A DNA stretch of 44,467 nucleotides from Streptomyces diastatochromogenes (GTDB lineage Bacteria > Actinomycetota > Actinomycetes > Streptomycetales > Streptomycetaceae): the NCBI GenBank assembly GCA_001550305.1, contig LRTP01000336.1, positions 1-44,467 on the forward strand, in the 5' to 3' direction. Position numbers and translations under genes: made by a program. Below are positions 23,064 to 35,989 of the stretch, in pieces. Position 1 is the first letter of the stretch, and every line of letters starts with the position of its first letter. A model generated the notes under the pieces. It did no database searches. It was given only the letters and a program-made list of their open reading frames with translations, and was not told the origin of the DNA.

Positions 23064-24010
23064 GTGCACTATCGGTTTGTGGTCGATGTAGGGAGCGATC
23101 CCGCTACCGGGAAGCGCAAGCAGTTGACCCGTACCTTCGGCACGCTGAGGGAAGCGAAGGTCGAGTACGCCCGCATCACGAATCGTCGCTACGAGGGGAG
23201 GTTCGTCGAGCCCAACAAGATCACGGTGAACGAATGGCTCGATCGGTGGCTCCACAGGAAGGCGGAGGACCTGGAGGAGAGCACCGTCTACAGCTACACG
23301 ATGACCCTGGGTCGTGTCTGGGGGAGGCTTGGGCACGTCCGGCTACAGGAACTGAGCGAGGGCCACGTCGAGGCGTGGATGAGGTGGGCGCTTCGGGAGG
23401 GCCGCGTTCGTGGTGGCGAGACGGGCACGGGGCTGGGGGTGACCTCGGTTGAGATGTCCCTGGCGCGGCTGGAGGAGGCACTGAAGCGGGCAGTGGCCAG
23501 GCGCCTGGTCGCCGTGAACGTTGCCCAGGAGGTCGTGATCCCTCGGAAGGTACGCAAGGCGGAGCGCAGCGCCAAGGCAGTGGTGCAGCCCTGGAACGTC
23601 GGGGAGGTTCATGCCTTCGTGCGCGCGGTTGAGGATGATCGCCTCTACGGCCCTCTCCTTCTCTCCCTGATGGGCCTGCGGCCGGCGGAGATCTGCGGCA
23701 TGCGCTGGGCCGACCTGGGCAGGGCCGCCCTGGCCGTTTCCAACACGCGGACCCTGATGGGGAACAGGACCGTGGTGGAGAAGGACACGAAATCTCTCGC
23801 CGCTGAGCGGCAGCTTCCCCTGCCCGATCTGGTTAGGGAGGCGCTGACGTGTTTCAGGGCCATGCAGGTGGCCGAGAAGACTCGTGGATGAACTCGGCAG
23901 GGCACTCAACGGGTGGCAGCTGCGTGAGCGGGTGTACAAGGTCATGGACGAGCACGGGCTGCGGCGGGTGCGCTTGTACGACGCTCGACCCCCGCATCCC
24001 GGCGAGCCAG
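23064..24010 (+). pseudogene. Tyrosine integrase remnant
   Basis: HYRFVVDVGSDPATGKRKQL followed by TRTFGTLREAKVEYARI is the arm-binding region of actinobacterial phage/ICE integrases; the core-binding domain (TVNEWLDRWLHRKAEDLEES, then TVYSYTM) follows. The catalytic domain starts with the first active arginine in LMGLRPAEICGMRW. A stop at 23889 ends the frame; the expected LNGWQLRERVYKVMDEHGLR and RVRLYDAR continue in another frame and stop before the HxxR and tyrosine motifs. The N-terminus is also missing. It is inactive, a sign of an old integrative element. Confidence 0.8.
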
Positions 24011-24126
24011 TTGGCCCGTTCAGAAAGGGCCGACAGTGGCGGCAGGGCTCTCCCGTCGGATTTCCGCTGTCGCACGGTTCCGACCTCGTGTGCCTCAGCC
24101 GGTGGGCGCCCTCTAGTCTCGTGGTC

Positions 24127-24729
24127 ATGGGTGGACGGCAGATCCAGGCGGAGAAGCGTGGGCCGGGGCGGCCACGTGAGGAGCGGGTCACGAGGGTGGT
24201 GCTCGACGCGGTGCTCTCCCTGGTTACGGAGCAGGGTATGGACGCGGTCACGATGGACGCGGTGGCGTCCCGGGCCGAGGTGAGTAAACCGGCCATCTAC
24301 CGGCGCTGGCCGACCAAGCAGGATCTGATTCTCGCCGCCGCGGAGAGCCGGGTCGGCCCGGTTTCCGTCGCCGACCTCGGGGATTTCCGTGGCGAACTGC
24401 ACGCACTGCTGACGGCGCGTCTGGAGGTCTACCGCCTGCCCGGCACGGACCGTCTGCTGGCCGAGCTCATGGGTGCGGCGGCCAAGGCGGGTACCGCTCG
24501 GAGCGCGTACGCGACGTACAGCTCCCGCGTGACGGCGCAGACGCGTGTGATTCTGCAGCGCGGAATCGAGCGGGGGGACGTGCGGGCCGACGTCGATGTC
24601 GCGGCCGCGTCGACCCTGGTGGCGGCGCCACTGGTGTTCCGCCTGCTGGGAGAGCAGGAGCCGCTCGACGGCCGTTTCGTCGACGAGGTGGTCGAGCTGG
24701 TCGCACGTGCCGTGGCGGCGAGGCCCTGA
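24127..24729 (+). CDS. TetR/AcrR-family transcriptional regulator
   Basis: The 200-residue repressor has its helix-turn-helix at about residues 17-63: VTRVVLDAVLSLVTEQGMDA, then VTMDAVASRAEVSKPAIYRR and WPTKQDLI. The C-terminal ligand domain is of the TetR_C type with LAELMGAAAKAGTARSAYAT. ATG 24127 follows a plausible start context; GTG 24121 is also in frame. It lies 150 bases upstream of a TauD-type dioxygenase on the same strand, with inverted repeats between that are good operator candidates. It probably represses that gene in the absence of a substrate-like ligand (inference). Confidence 0.9.
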   Translation: MGGRQIQAEKRGPGRPREERVTRVVLDAVLSLVTEQGMDAVTMDAVASRAEVSKPAIYRRWPTKQDLILAAAESRVGPVSVADLGDFRGELHALLTARLEVYRLPGTDRLLAELMGAAAKAGTARSAYATYSSRVTAQTRVILQRGIERGDVRADVDVAAASTLVAAPLVFRLLGEQEPLDGRFVDEVVELVARAVAARP

Positions 24730-24780
24730 CGGTGACGCCGGGCCGCCCGGCGCGGCCCTGACGGCGACACCGGCCCGCCC
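24723..24780 (+). repeat. Imperfect tandem duplication overlapping the tetR stop, with a palindrome
   Basis: GGCCCTGACGGTGACGCCGG at 24723 is nearly repeated at 24754 (GGCCCTGACGGCGACACCGG), a 31-base period. Between them GCCGGGCCGCCCGGC (24737-24751) is a perfect palindrome that could serve as a terminator. Confidence 0.55.
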
Positions 24781-24819
24781 CGATTCGTGAAGTTCGTTGC
24801 CCCGAGCCCTTGCGGCCCC

Positions 24820-24848
24820 ATATTCAAATATCGATACTTCCGGTAACG
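24820..24848. promoter_or_regulatory. Candidate TetR operator upstream of the dioxygenase
   Basis: CGATACTTCCGGTAACG (24832-24848) is an inverted repeat with five of six arm bases matching, and it overlaps the palindrome TATCGATA. ATATTCAAATAT just to the left is also perfectly palindromic. This AT-rich patch is 32 bases upstream of the dioxygenase start, where a TetR dimer would act. The pairing with the adjacent regulator is inferred. Confidence 0.5.
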
Positions 24849-24879
24849 AAATCAGCCGTTCCCGCTGTGGAGGACTGCA

Positions 24880-25806
24880 ATGGCCGGCACCGCCGCCTCG
24901 ACGCCCCACCCCGTTCTCGACAAGCCACTGATCCGGTTCGGCAAGCGCATCCTGGAGCGCACCGCACCCGGCACGGCTCCGGGCGAGTACCGGATCCTGG
25001 GCGTTCACCCGCTCACCCCGCACATCGGCGCCGAGATCACGGGCGTCGACCTCTCCCACCCGATCGGTGCGGACCTGGCCGACGAGCTCCGCCAGGCGCT
25101 GCTGGAATGGAAGGTGATCTTCTTCCGCGACCAACGGGACTTCGGCCCGGAGGACCACGCCGCGCTCGCCGGGCTCTTGGGCGAGCCGGAGGCCAACCCC
25201 TTCTTCCCGAAGGGCGACCGGGCCGGCGTCTCCCGGCTGGCCAAGGACGCCATGACCGTGGGCAACGAGAACATCTGGCACAGCGACCACTCGTTCATGG
25301 CGGCCCCGGCCCTTGGTTCGGTACTGCGCGCCGTCGAGATCCCGGCCTCCGGCGGGGACACCCTATGGGCCGACATGGGCGCCGCCTACGACAACCTCCC
25401 CGACGCGACGAAGCAGCGGATCGAGGGCCTCACGGCCGAACACGATTGGGTGCCCACCTGGGGTGCGACGATGACGCAGGAGCGGATCGCCGCGCTACGA
25501 CAGACCCTGCCGGCGGTCGAGCACCCCGTGGTGGTCCGGCATCCTGCGACCGGGCGCCGGCTGCTGTACGTCAACGAACCGTTCACCACGCGCATCGTCG
25601 GACTCGGCGAGGAAGAGAGCCGCGAGTTGCTCCACGGGCTCGTGCTGCAGGCCCGGATCCCTGAGTACCAGGTGCGCTTCCGCTGGCAGCCGGACTCCGT
25701 CGCGATCTGGGACAACATCGCGGTCCAGCACTACGCGATCAACGACTACTACCCGCAACGTCGCGTCATGGAACGCATCGCGATCGCCGGGGTCCCGCTC
25801 TCCTGA
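24880..25806 (+). CDS. TauD/TfdA-family Fe(II)/2-oxoglutarate dioxygenase
   Basis: The 308-residue enzyme has the iron facial triad: H and D in WHSDHSFMAAPA (about residues 132-134) and the distal H in AVQHYAIND (about 287), with the 2-oxoglutarate arginine in QRRVMERIAI. HIGAEITGVDLSHPI and WKVIFFRDQ are typical N-terminal segments. Such enzymes oxidise taurine, alkyl sulfates, 2,4-D or other compounds with CO2 and succinate as by-products; the substrate is not apparent. GGAGG precedes ATG 24880. A transporter remnant follows, as expected of a small uptake-and-oxidation unit under TetR control. Confidence 0.92.
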   Translation: MAGTAASTPHPVLDKPLIRFGKRILERTAPGTAPGEYRILGVHPLTPHIGAEITGVDLSHPIGADLADELRQALLEWKVIFFRDQRDFGPEDHAALAGLLGEPEANPFFPKGDRAGVSRLAKDAMTVGNENIWHSDHSFMAAPALGSVLRAVEIPASGGDTLWADMGAAYDNLPDATKQRIEGLTAEHDWVPTWGATMTQERIAALRQTLPAVEHPVVVRHPATGRRLLYVNEPFTTRIVGLGEEESRELLHGLVLQARIPEYQVRFRWQPDSVAIWDNIAVQHYAINDYYPQRRVMERIAIAGVPLS

Positions 25807-25811
25807 GCACC

Positions 25812-25837
25812 GCCCGGACCCGCACCCGGGTCCGGGC
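25812..25837 (+). terminator. Strong hairpin terminator after the dioxygenase
   Basis: GCCCGGACCCG (25812-25822) pairs perfectly with CGGGTCCGGGC (25827-25837) around a CACC loop, starting six bases after the stop. No T-tract is present, as usual in actinobacteria. Confidence 0.75.
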
Positions 25838-25896
25838 CGCTCTCCGCCCCTTCCCTTTTGCCCTTCCCCGTTTCGCTCGTCTCCCGCGGAGCCCTT

Positions 25897-26186
25897 GTGC
25901 CCGACACCGACGTCGTACCCGCTGTGCCCGCTCACCGCCCGAGGGCCGTGAGGGCCCCCGACGCCGCGCATGGGTCGTCACCGCACTGCTGGTCGTCTTC
26001 ATGGTGATCAACTTCGCCGACAAGTCCGTGCTCGGCCTCGCCGCTGATCCGATCCGCAAGGACCTCGGCCTGTCCTCGTTCGCCTTCGGACTCGCCAGCA
26101 GCGCCTTCTTCCTGCTGTTCTCGGTCTGCGGTGCCGCGGTAGGGCTGCTCGCGGACCGCGTACGGCCCAAGTGGATGAGGTTTTGA
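25897..26186 (+). pseudogene. Truncated MFS transporter
   Basis: GTG 25897 starts PDTDVVPAVPAHRPRAV, while the first membrane helices (TALLVVFMVINFADKSVLGL, then SSFAFGLASSAFFLLFSVCG and LLADRVRPKW) lie in another frame from about 25970. The MFS signature LLADR..PKW is followed after three residues by a stop at 26186, where unrelated sequence begins. Two of twelve helices remain. It is a remnant of an anion:cation-symporter-like MFS gene linked to the dioxygenase. Confidence 0.78.
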
Positions 26187-26321
26187 AACTTCCGAAAACA
26201 TGTGGCGCCGATGTCTGAGGTGTCGACCTGAAAGTTGATCCAGACAACAAATGGCGGTGAGTACCCCACACCGTGCGCTGAGGTCGATGGCGATGAACAG
26301 CACCACCGCTGCAGGTCGGCT
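26187..26321. other. Junction between MFS and IS110 remnants
   Basis: Relatively AT-rich sequence directly after the break in the MFS gene. It may be an end of the IS110-like element, which could have carried bridge RNA, but only one degraded copy exists and no boundary can be fixed. Confidence 0.3.
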
Positions 26322-26966
26322 TCATTCCCAGGCGCACTCGGAATGCGAGAACTCGGCCCCCGACTGGGCGGGCGACATGGGGGTGCAGCTCCCCACCTGG
26401 TCGTTGTCACTTGCTGGGCTCGGTTCTGCTACCGGTTCAGGTGAGTCGGACGCGGCGACGGCGGGCATCGCGTCGCCGGTCTCGACAGGTTCTCTGGTCG
26501 GCGCCGCCCCGATTGTGTCGGCAGTCTCTGAATCTGGCCCCCCGGCCGGGTGCGACCCGAGCGCCGCTTGCCGCCCGAGGCGTTGTTGCCCTGGCAGACC
26601 CGCCCAGGAGGCAAGGTGCCCGGAGGAGGGGAAGACCGACATCTCCAGGCCGATCTCGGCCGCCAGCAGTCGGCGGGCGAGTACCCTGCGGTGTTCGACG
26701 CGGAAACGGTGCCCGAGTGCCTCCTCCAGCCTCTCCCTTGTGGACCGCAAGCGGCCCTTGATCAGAGAGGCCAGGACCTTTGGATCGCGCTCTCCCTCCA
26801 CCTGCGCGTCCAGGAGCGTCCGCGCGGACTTCGAGTACGCCTGGGAGGCCACCGATGTCAGCTTGAACCCGGCGTCCTGGAGCACCTTCTCCAGTCGCTG
26901 GATCATCCGAGCCCGTTCCTGCGTCATCGCTGTCCGTGACCGCGTCAGATCTCGCAGGTCCCGCAT
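26322..26966 (-). pseudogene. IS110-family transposase remnant
   Basis: The minus-strand frame contains LRDLTRSRTAMTQERARMIQ and LEKVLQDAGFKLTSVASQ, the coiled-coil region of IS110-type transposases, then AEIGLEMSVFPSSGHLASWA from the C-terminal catalytic-serine domain. Between them the usual TIPGV segment is missing, so there is an internal deletion. Just after HLASWAG the frame shifts: CQGNNASGGKRRSGRTRPGG is in another frame. The N-terminal RuvC-like DEDD domain is absent. The remnant is inactive. Confidence 0.78.
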
Positions 26967-26976
26967 CTCCTGGGCG

Positions 26977-28764
26977 TCATGCGAGCCAAGCGGACTCCTT
27001 CGGACGGGTGTGCGGTGAGTTGTCGGTGCCGCCGTGCGCGGCCGTGCGGCCCAGGTGGCGGTGCACGAAGTGGATGCTCATAGCGCCTTCGCCGACCGCG
27101 GAGGCCACCCGTTTCACCGAGCCGCTACGGACGTCCCCTACCGCGAAGACCCCGGGCAGGCTGGTCTCCAGGGTCATGCACGAGCGCCCGCGGCCGTGCC
27201 ACACCTCGGGGTAGGCGCAGGCTTCCTGGGCCTCCGGGCCGGTGAGGACGAAGCCGCGGGAGTCGAGGGCGATGATGCCGGCGAGCCACTCGGTGTGGGG
27301 GTCGGCGCCGGTGAAGACGAACAGGCCCCGTACCGCGAGTCGGCGGTGCCCGCCCGTGCGGTTGTCGACCACGTCGAGCTCCTCCAGCACCTCCTGGCCG
27401 ATGACCTCGGTGACCTCGGTGTGCAGCATGACCTCCACCCGCGGATGGCGTTCGACCTGGTCGACCAGGTAGCGGGACATGTTGGCCTCAAGGCTGGGTC
27501 CTCGGACCAGCAGGTGAACCTTCGGCGCGTACCCGGCGAGGAACAGCACCGCCTGGCCCGCCGAGTTGCCTCCGCCGACGACGGCCACCGGGTCGGTGCG
27601 GCACTGCTGGGCCTCGTAGACGGTCGCCGAGTAGTGGACGCTCGTTCCCTCCAGGCGTTCGATGCCGGGCACCTGGAGCCGGCGGTAGCGGGCGCCCGTG
27701 GCCAGGACGACGGCGCGGGCGGCGATCTCGCTGCCGTCGGCGAACGCCACCACGTAGTGGTCCTCGTCCTTGGGATGGAGACCGGTCGCCTCCAGCGGAA
27801 TGCTGATCCTGGCGCCGAACTTGTCGGCTTGGAGCACGGCGCGTTCGGTGAGTTCGGCGCCTGAGATGCCGGCGGGGAAGCCGAGCAGATTCTCGATGCG
27901 GGACGACGTGGCGGCCTGGCCGCCGGTGGCCATCGCCTCCACCACGGTGGTGCTCAGGCCCTCGGAGGCGGCGTACACCGCGGCAGCGAGGCCGGCGGGT
28001 CCGGAGCCGACGATGAGGACGTCGCCGTGACGGTTTCCGGCGGGCAGTGACGGCAGGCCGATGAGCCGGGCCAGTTCCGCGTTGCTGGGGTTGCGCAACA
28101 GGGTGGTGTCCCGCCAGATGACGAGCGGTGTCTCCTCCGGGCCGACGCCGAAGCGACGCAGCAGGTCCTCGGCCTCCTCGTCGGTCTCCAGGTCGATCCA
28201 GCGGTGCGGCAGCCGGTTGCGGATGGCGAACTCGCGCAGCCGCCGGGTGTCGGGCGAGTAGCGCGAGCCGATGATGCGGAAGCCGGCGCCCTGTCCGACG
28301 AGCAGCGCGCGACGGCCCAGACAGGCGCGCAGCACGAGGTCCCCGATGGTGGAGTCCTGGGACACCAGGTGGCGCAATTGGGCCAAGGAGACGACGAGGA
28401 CCTCGCCCGGGTCCCTGGCGACAGCGGTGTAGAAGGCCACCTGTCCGTGCAGCAGCCCGAGTTCGCCGATGAAGCGACCGGGGCCGTGCACGCGCAGCAC
28501 GTGTTCCTTGGGAGTGCCGTAGTCCTCGACGACGGCGACGGTACCGCTGAGGACGACGAAGAACGTCTCGCAGCGCTCCCCCTCCTGGATCAGCACGTCG
28601 TTCGGAGCCATGCTCCGGCGTTGCCCGTGCTCCGCCAGACGTGCTATCTGGTCCTCCGTAAGGCGCGGATACGCGCCGTAGATGTCCGGGGTCTCCCAGA
28701 AGACGGCCTCGTCTGCTTCCTCCGGCACCGGTTCTCCGCCCGGCAGCGGCTGGTCGCCGCACAT
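26977..28764 (-). CDS. Cyclic-nucleotide-domain / thioredoxin-like / thioredoxin-reductase-like flavoprotein
   Basis: A 595-residue three-part protein. Residues about 25-150 form a cNMP-binding barrel (DVLIQEGERCETFFVVLSGT, GRFIGELGLLHGQVAFYTAV). About 160-235 is a glutaredoxin-like domain with SPDT where a CxxC would be. About 250-560 is a thioredoxin-reductase-like fold: FAD motif VLIVGSGPAGLAAAVYAASE, NADPH motif VAVVGGGNSAGQAVLFLAGY and PGVFAVGDVRSG. The dithiol CATC of true reductases is replaced by SATV (HYSATVYEAQ). The arginine of the phosphate-binding cassette is also lacking. It may be a sensor-flavoprotein rather than a dithiol reductase. Start ATG 28764 overlaps the upstream stop by one base (TGATG), indicating translational coupling. 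It is the last gene of the chaperone operon. Confidence 0.88.
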   Translation of the reverse strand: MCGDQPLPGGEPVPEEADEAVFWETPDIYGAYPRLTEDQIARLAEHGQRRSMAPNDVLIQEGERCETFFVVLSGTVAVVEDYGTPKEHVLRVHGPGRFIGELGLLHGQVAFYTAVARDPGEVLVVSLAQLRHLVSQDSTIGDLVLRACLGRRALLVGQGAGFRIIGSRYSPDTRRLREFAIRNRLPHRWIDLETDEEAEDLLRRFGVGPEETPLVIWRDTTLLRNPSNAELARLIGLPSLPAGNRHGDVLIVGSGPAGLAAAVYAASEGLSTTVVEAMATGGQAATSSRIENLLGFPAGISGAELTERAVLQADKFGARISIPLEATGLHPKDEDHYVVAFADGSEIAARAVVLATGARYRRLQVPGIERLEGTSVHYSATVYEAQQCRTDPVAVVGGGNSAGQAVLFLAGYAPKVHLLVRGPSLEANMSRYLVDQVERHPRVEVMLHTEVTEVIGQEVLEELDVVDNRTGGHRRLAVRGLFVFTGADPHTEWLAGIIALDSRGFVLTGPEAQEACAYPEVWHGRGRSCMTLETSLPGVFAVGDVRSGSVKRVASAVGEGAMSIHFVHRHLGRTAAHGGTDNSPHTRPKESAWLA

Positions 28765-29476
28765 CAGACGAACGCCTCGTGAACGTAGCACCAGCGCCAT
28801 TCCTCGCCGGGCTGGAACGACTGCACGATCGGATGGGCGTCGGCAGCTGCGTGCCTACGCGCGTGCTTGTTCGGCGAGGAGTCACAGCAGCCGACGTGCC
28901 CGCAGGTCAGGCAGAGCCTCAGGTGGACCCACGGGGAGCCGAGCAGCAGACACTCCTGACACCCTTCTGGGGTCAGCGGCTGGACCGGCCGGACGAGCGC
29001 GAGGTGGGGGTCTGCGTGCAGGGTCATCCGGATCACCCTTCCCGGGCCGTGATCGATTGTTCCACCCACTGGCGCAGAGCGGGGGCGGGTGCCCCCCCCC
29101 GTTTGCCGGGCGACCGTCTCGCCCTGGTCGAGGACGAGCAGTGTCGGTACCGCCTGTACCTCGAAACGCTGCGACAGCCGCGGGTTCTTGTCGATGTCGA
29201 CCTTGACGAGTTTGATGCGGCCGGCGAGGTCGGTGGCGACCTTCTCCAGCGCGGGGCTGACCATGCGGCAGGGGCCGCACCAGGTGGCCCACAGGTCGAC
29301 CACGACGGGGACGTCGGCCCGCTCGGCGACCTCGGTGAAGTCGTCGTCGCCCGCGTCCACCATCCACGGGAGGGACTGCTTGCAGTGGCCGCACTTGGGG
29401 CGGCCCTCGGCGGCCACGGGTACCCGGTTGGTGCGCCCGCAGTTGGGACAACTGACGGTGGTCGCCTGCATCGTGC

Positions 29477-29480
<4 letters not shown>
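28764..29480 (-). CDS. Thioredoxin with zinc ribbon, fused in this sequence to a UBP-type zinc finger
   Basis: Residues about 1-40 hold a zinc ribbon ([17 protein letters not shown]) as in thioredoxin 2 (TrxC). Residues about 45-125 form thioredoxin with the active site [10 protein letters not shown] and cis-proline AVPTLLVL. The last 87 residues ([52 protein letters not shown]) are a UBP/ZnF zinc finger. The join lies at a run of nine G's (29092-29100 on the plus strand). With one G fewer the thioredoxin would end normally ([18 protein letters not shown] 29033-29035) and the finger would begin at ATG 29027 with its own GAAGGG. So the fusion is probably a frameshift of two genes or a sequence error. 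ATG 29480 overlaps the clpB stop by four bases. Confidence 0.85.
29092..29100 (-). repeat. Nine-G homopolymer at the trx/UBP junction
   Basis: A run of nine C's on the plus strand (G9 on the coding strand). An eight-G version restores two separate reading frames. Possible phase-variable or error-prone site. Confidence 0.8.
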
Positions 29481-33470
<3,990 letters not shown>

Positions 33471-34082
33471 TCACTCCCGCTTCGCGACGGTCACCGCGGC
33501 CGGCCTGAGCTGCCGCTCGCCGTCCCCGTAGCCGGGGCGCAGCACCTCGACGACCGTGCCCGGTGGGGCGTCGGGGTCCTGGACGACGCCGACCACCTCG
33601 TGCCGGGCCGGGTCGAAGGCGACGCCGGTCTCCGCGTGCCGCGGGTAGCCGAGCAGTTCGAGGACGTTCACCGCCTGGTCGCGGACCGCCCGGATGCCCT
33701 CCACGATCGCGCCCGGATCGGCGTCGGCATGGGTCAGGGCGAGTTCGAGGTTGTCGAGGACGGGCAGGAAGGCGGCCGCCGTGCGGGACCGCTCGACCGC
33801 CCGTTCGCGCTCCAGTTCCCTGGCGTGACGCTTGCGAAAGTTGTCGAGGTCGGCGAGTGCGCGCCGCCAGCGGTCCTCCAGTTCCTGGATCGCGGTCGTG
33901 TACTCGTCCTCGGCAGGCGCGGGGCCGGCGGCATCGGGTCCCGGTTCGCCGTTCGCCGCTTCCGGCCGGGTTGGCGGGCCCGGTTGCGGCAAATCCCCGC
34001 GAGGAGGGCGTACGGCGCCTTCCGGGACCGGTTCGACCGGATCCGACCCGGCCCGGTCGGGTTCCTGGGGGTGGGTGGGCAT
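33471..34082 (-). CDS. grpE: GrpE nucleotide exchange factor
   Basis: A 203-residue cofactor that releases ADP from DnaK. A disordered, proline-rich, acidic N-terminus (about 1-60) precedes the long dimerising helix (ALADLDNFRKRHARELERER) and the C-terminal beta domain (GVAFDPARHEVVGVVQDPDA, VVEVLRPGYGDGERQLRPA). The family signature DNFRKR and the PxxH.. region are intact. It lies eight bases downstream of dnaK and six bases upstream of cbpA. Confidence 0.94.
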   Translation of the reverse strand: MPTHPQEPDRAGSDPVEPVPEGAVRPPRGDLPQPGPPTRPEAANGEPGPDAAGPAPAEDEYTTAIQELEDRWRRALADLDNFRKRHARELERERAVERSRTAAAFLPVLDNLELALTHADADPGAIVEGIRAVRDQAVNVLELLGYPRHAETGVAFDPARHEVVGVVQDPDAPPGTVVEVLRPGYGDGERQLRPAAVTVAKRE

Positions 34083-34090
34083 GGCGCGCC

Positions 34091-35989
34091 TCAGCCCTTG
34101 TCGAACTCGGCGTCGATGACATCATCGGTACCGGCACCGCCACTCGTGGGACCGCCGGTGGCGGCGTCCTGGCCGGGACCGCTCGTGGCAGCGGCGCCCT
34201 GATGGGCCGCCAGCCCGGCGAGCACCTGCTGGAGTTCGGAGGTCAGGGGCCGCACGCGCTCCACGCCTGCCTCTTCCTTGACCGCCGCCCGGGCGTCGGA
34301 CACGAGCATCTCGGCGCGTGCCTTTTCGTGCGCGGGCGCTGCGTCGCCCAGTTCGGCGAGGCGCTTCTCGACCTGGTAGGCGATCGCGTCGAGTTCGTTG
34401 CGGGCGTCGACGGCCTCGCGGAGTGCCTGGTCCTGGCCCCGGTTGTGCTCGGCCTCCTCGACCATGCGCTCGACCTCACTGCGGTCCAGGTTGGAGCTCT
34501 CGCTGATGGTGATGCCCTGTTCCTTGCCGGTGTCCTTGTCGCGCGCGCTGACGTTGAGGATGCCGTTGGCGTCGATGTCGAAGGTGACCTCGACCTGTGG
34601 TTCGCCCCGCGGCGCCGGGCGGATGTCGGTGAGCTGGAACCGGCCCAGCACCCGGTTGTCGGCGGCCCGCTCGCGCTCGCCCTGGAGGACGACGATGTCG
34701 ACGGCGGGCTGGTTGTCCTCGGCGGTGGAGAAGGTCTCGCTGCGGCGCACGGGGATGGTGGTGTTCCGCTCGACAATCTTCGTCATCACTCCGCCGCGCG
34801 TCTCCACGCCCAGCGACAAGGGCGTGACGTCGAGCAGCAGGACGTCCTTGACCTCGCCCTTGAGGACCCCGGCCTGGATCGCGGCGCCCAGCGCCACGAC
34901 CTCGTCGGGATTGACGCTCATGTTGGGGTCCTTGCCGCCGGTCAGCCGGCGAACCAGGTTCTGGACGGCGGGGATGCGGGTGGAGCCGCCTACGAGGATG
35001 ACCTCGTCGATGTCGCTCTCGCCGACCTTGGCGTCGGCCATGGCCTGCTGCACCGGTCCCATGGTCCGCTCGACCAGGTCGGCGGTGATCTGCTCGAACG
35101 TGGACCGCATGATCGAGTCGGTGAGGTGCTTGGGGCCCGAGGCATCGGCGGTGATGAACGGCAGGCTGACCTGCGTCTGCGCCACCGAACTCAGCTCGGT
35201 CTTGGCCTTCTCCGCCGCCTCGAACAGTCGTTGCAGCGCCTGCGGGTCCTTCCGCAGGTCGATGCCGTTCGCCTTCTGGAAGTCGTCCGCGAGGTAATCC
35301 ACCAGACGCCGGTCGAAGTCGTCGCCACCCAGGTGACTGTCGCCGGCGGTGGAGCGCACCTCCACCACGCCGTCGCCGACGTCGAGGATGCTCACGTCGA
35401 AGGTGCCACCGCCCAGGTCGAAGACGAGGACGGTCTCGTGCTGCTTCTTGTCCATGCCGTACGCGAGGGCGGCCGCCGTCGGCTCGTTGATGATCCGCAG
35501 CACCTCCAGTCCCGCGATCCGTCCGGCGTCCTTGGTGGCGGTGCGCTGAGCGTCGTTGAAGTAGGCGGGCACCGTGATGACCGCCTCTGTGACCCGCTCC
35601 CCGAGCTGCTTGGAGGCGTCGTCGGCGAGTTTGCGCAGCACCTGTGCGCTGATCTCCTCAGGCGCATAGAGCTTGTCGCGCACCTTGAAGCGGGCCGCCC
35701 CGCCGTCGCCCTCGACGACGTCGTACGCCACCGCCTTGGCCTCGTCGGAGATCTCGTCGAAGTGCCGCCCGATGAACCGCTTGGCCGAGTAGATGGTGCC
35801 CTTGGGGTTGAGGATCGCCTGGCGCCGGGCCAGCTGGCCCACCAGGCGTTCCCCGGTGTCGGTGAAGGCCACCACGGACGGTGTCGTGCGGTTGCCCTCG
35901 CTGTTGGGCACGACGGACGGCTCGCCGCCCTCCCACACGGCGATCACCGAGTTGGTGGTGCCCAGGTCGATGCCCACTGCCTTGGCCAT
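34091..35989 (-). CDS. dnaK: DnaK, Hsp70 chaperone
   Basis: The 632-residue Hsp70 has an actin-like ATPase domain (about 1-365) with [40 protein letters not shown] and [19 protein letters not shown], a linker ([16 protein letters not shown]), a substrate domain (about 375-500) and a helical lid. The C-terminus ([13 protein letters not shown]) resembles the EEVD-like acidic end of bacterial DnaK. As a second set beside the chromosomal copy (inferred), it may be a specialised stress version. Its start at 35989 has AGGAG. It is the first gene of the operon; no CIRCE or HAIR element was recognised upstream. Confidence 0.96.
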   Translation of the reverse strand: MAKAVGIDLGTTNSVIAVWEGGEPSVVPNSEGNRTTPSVVAFTDTGERLVGQLARRQAILNPKGTIYSAKRFIGRHFDEISDEAKAVAYDVVEGDGGAARFKVRDKLYAPEEISAQVLRKLADDASKQLGERVTEAVITVPAYFNDAQRTATKDAGRIAGLEVLRIINEPTAAALAYGMDKKQHETVLVFDLGGGTFDVSILDVGDGVVEVRSTAGDSHLGGDDFDRRLVDYLADDFQKANGIDLRKDPQALQRLFEAAEKAKTELSSVAQTQVSLPFITADASGPKHLTDSIMRSTFEQITADLVERTMGPVQQAMADAKVGESDIDEVILVGGSTRIPAVQNLVRRLTGGKDPNMSVNPDEVVALGAAIQAGVLKGEVKDVLLLDVTPLSLGVETRGGVMTKIVERNTTIPVRRSETFSTAEDNQPAVDIVVLQGERERAADNRVLGRFQLTDIRPAPRGEPQVEVTFDIDANGILNVSARDKDTGKEQGITISESSNLDRSEVERMVEEAEHNRGQDQALREAVDARNELDAIAYQVEKRLAELGDAAPAHEKARAEMLVSDARAAVKEEAGVERVRPLTSELQQVLAGLAAHQGAAATSGPGQDAATGGPTSGGAGTDDVIDAEFDKG

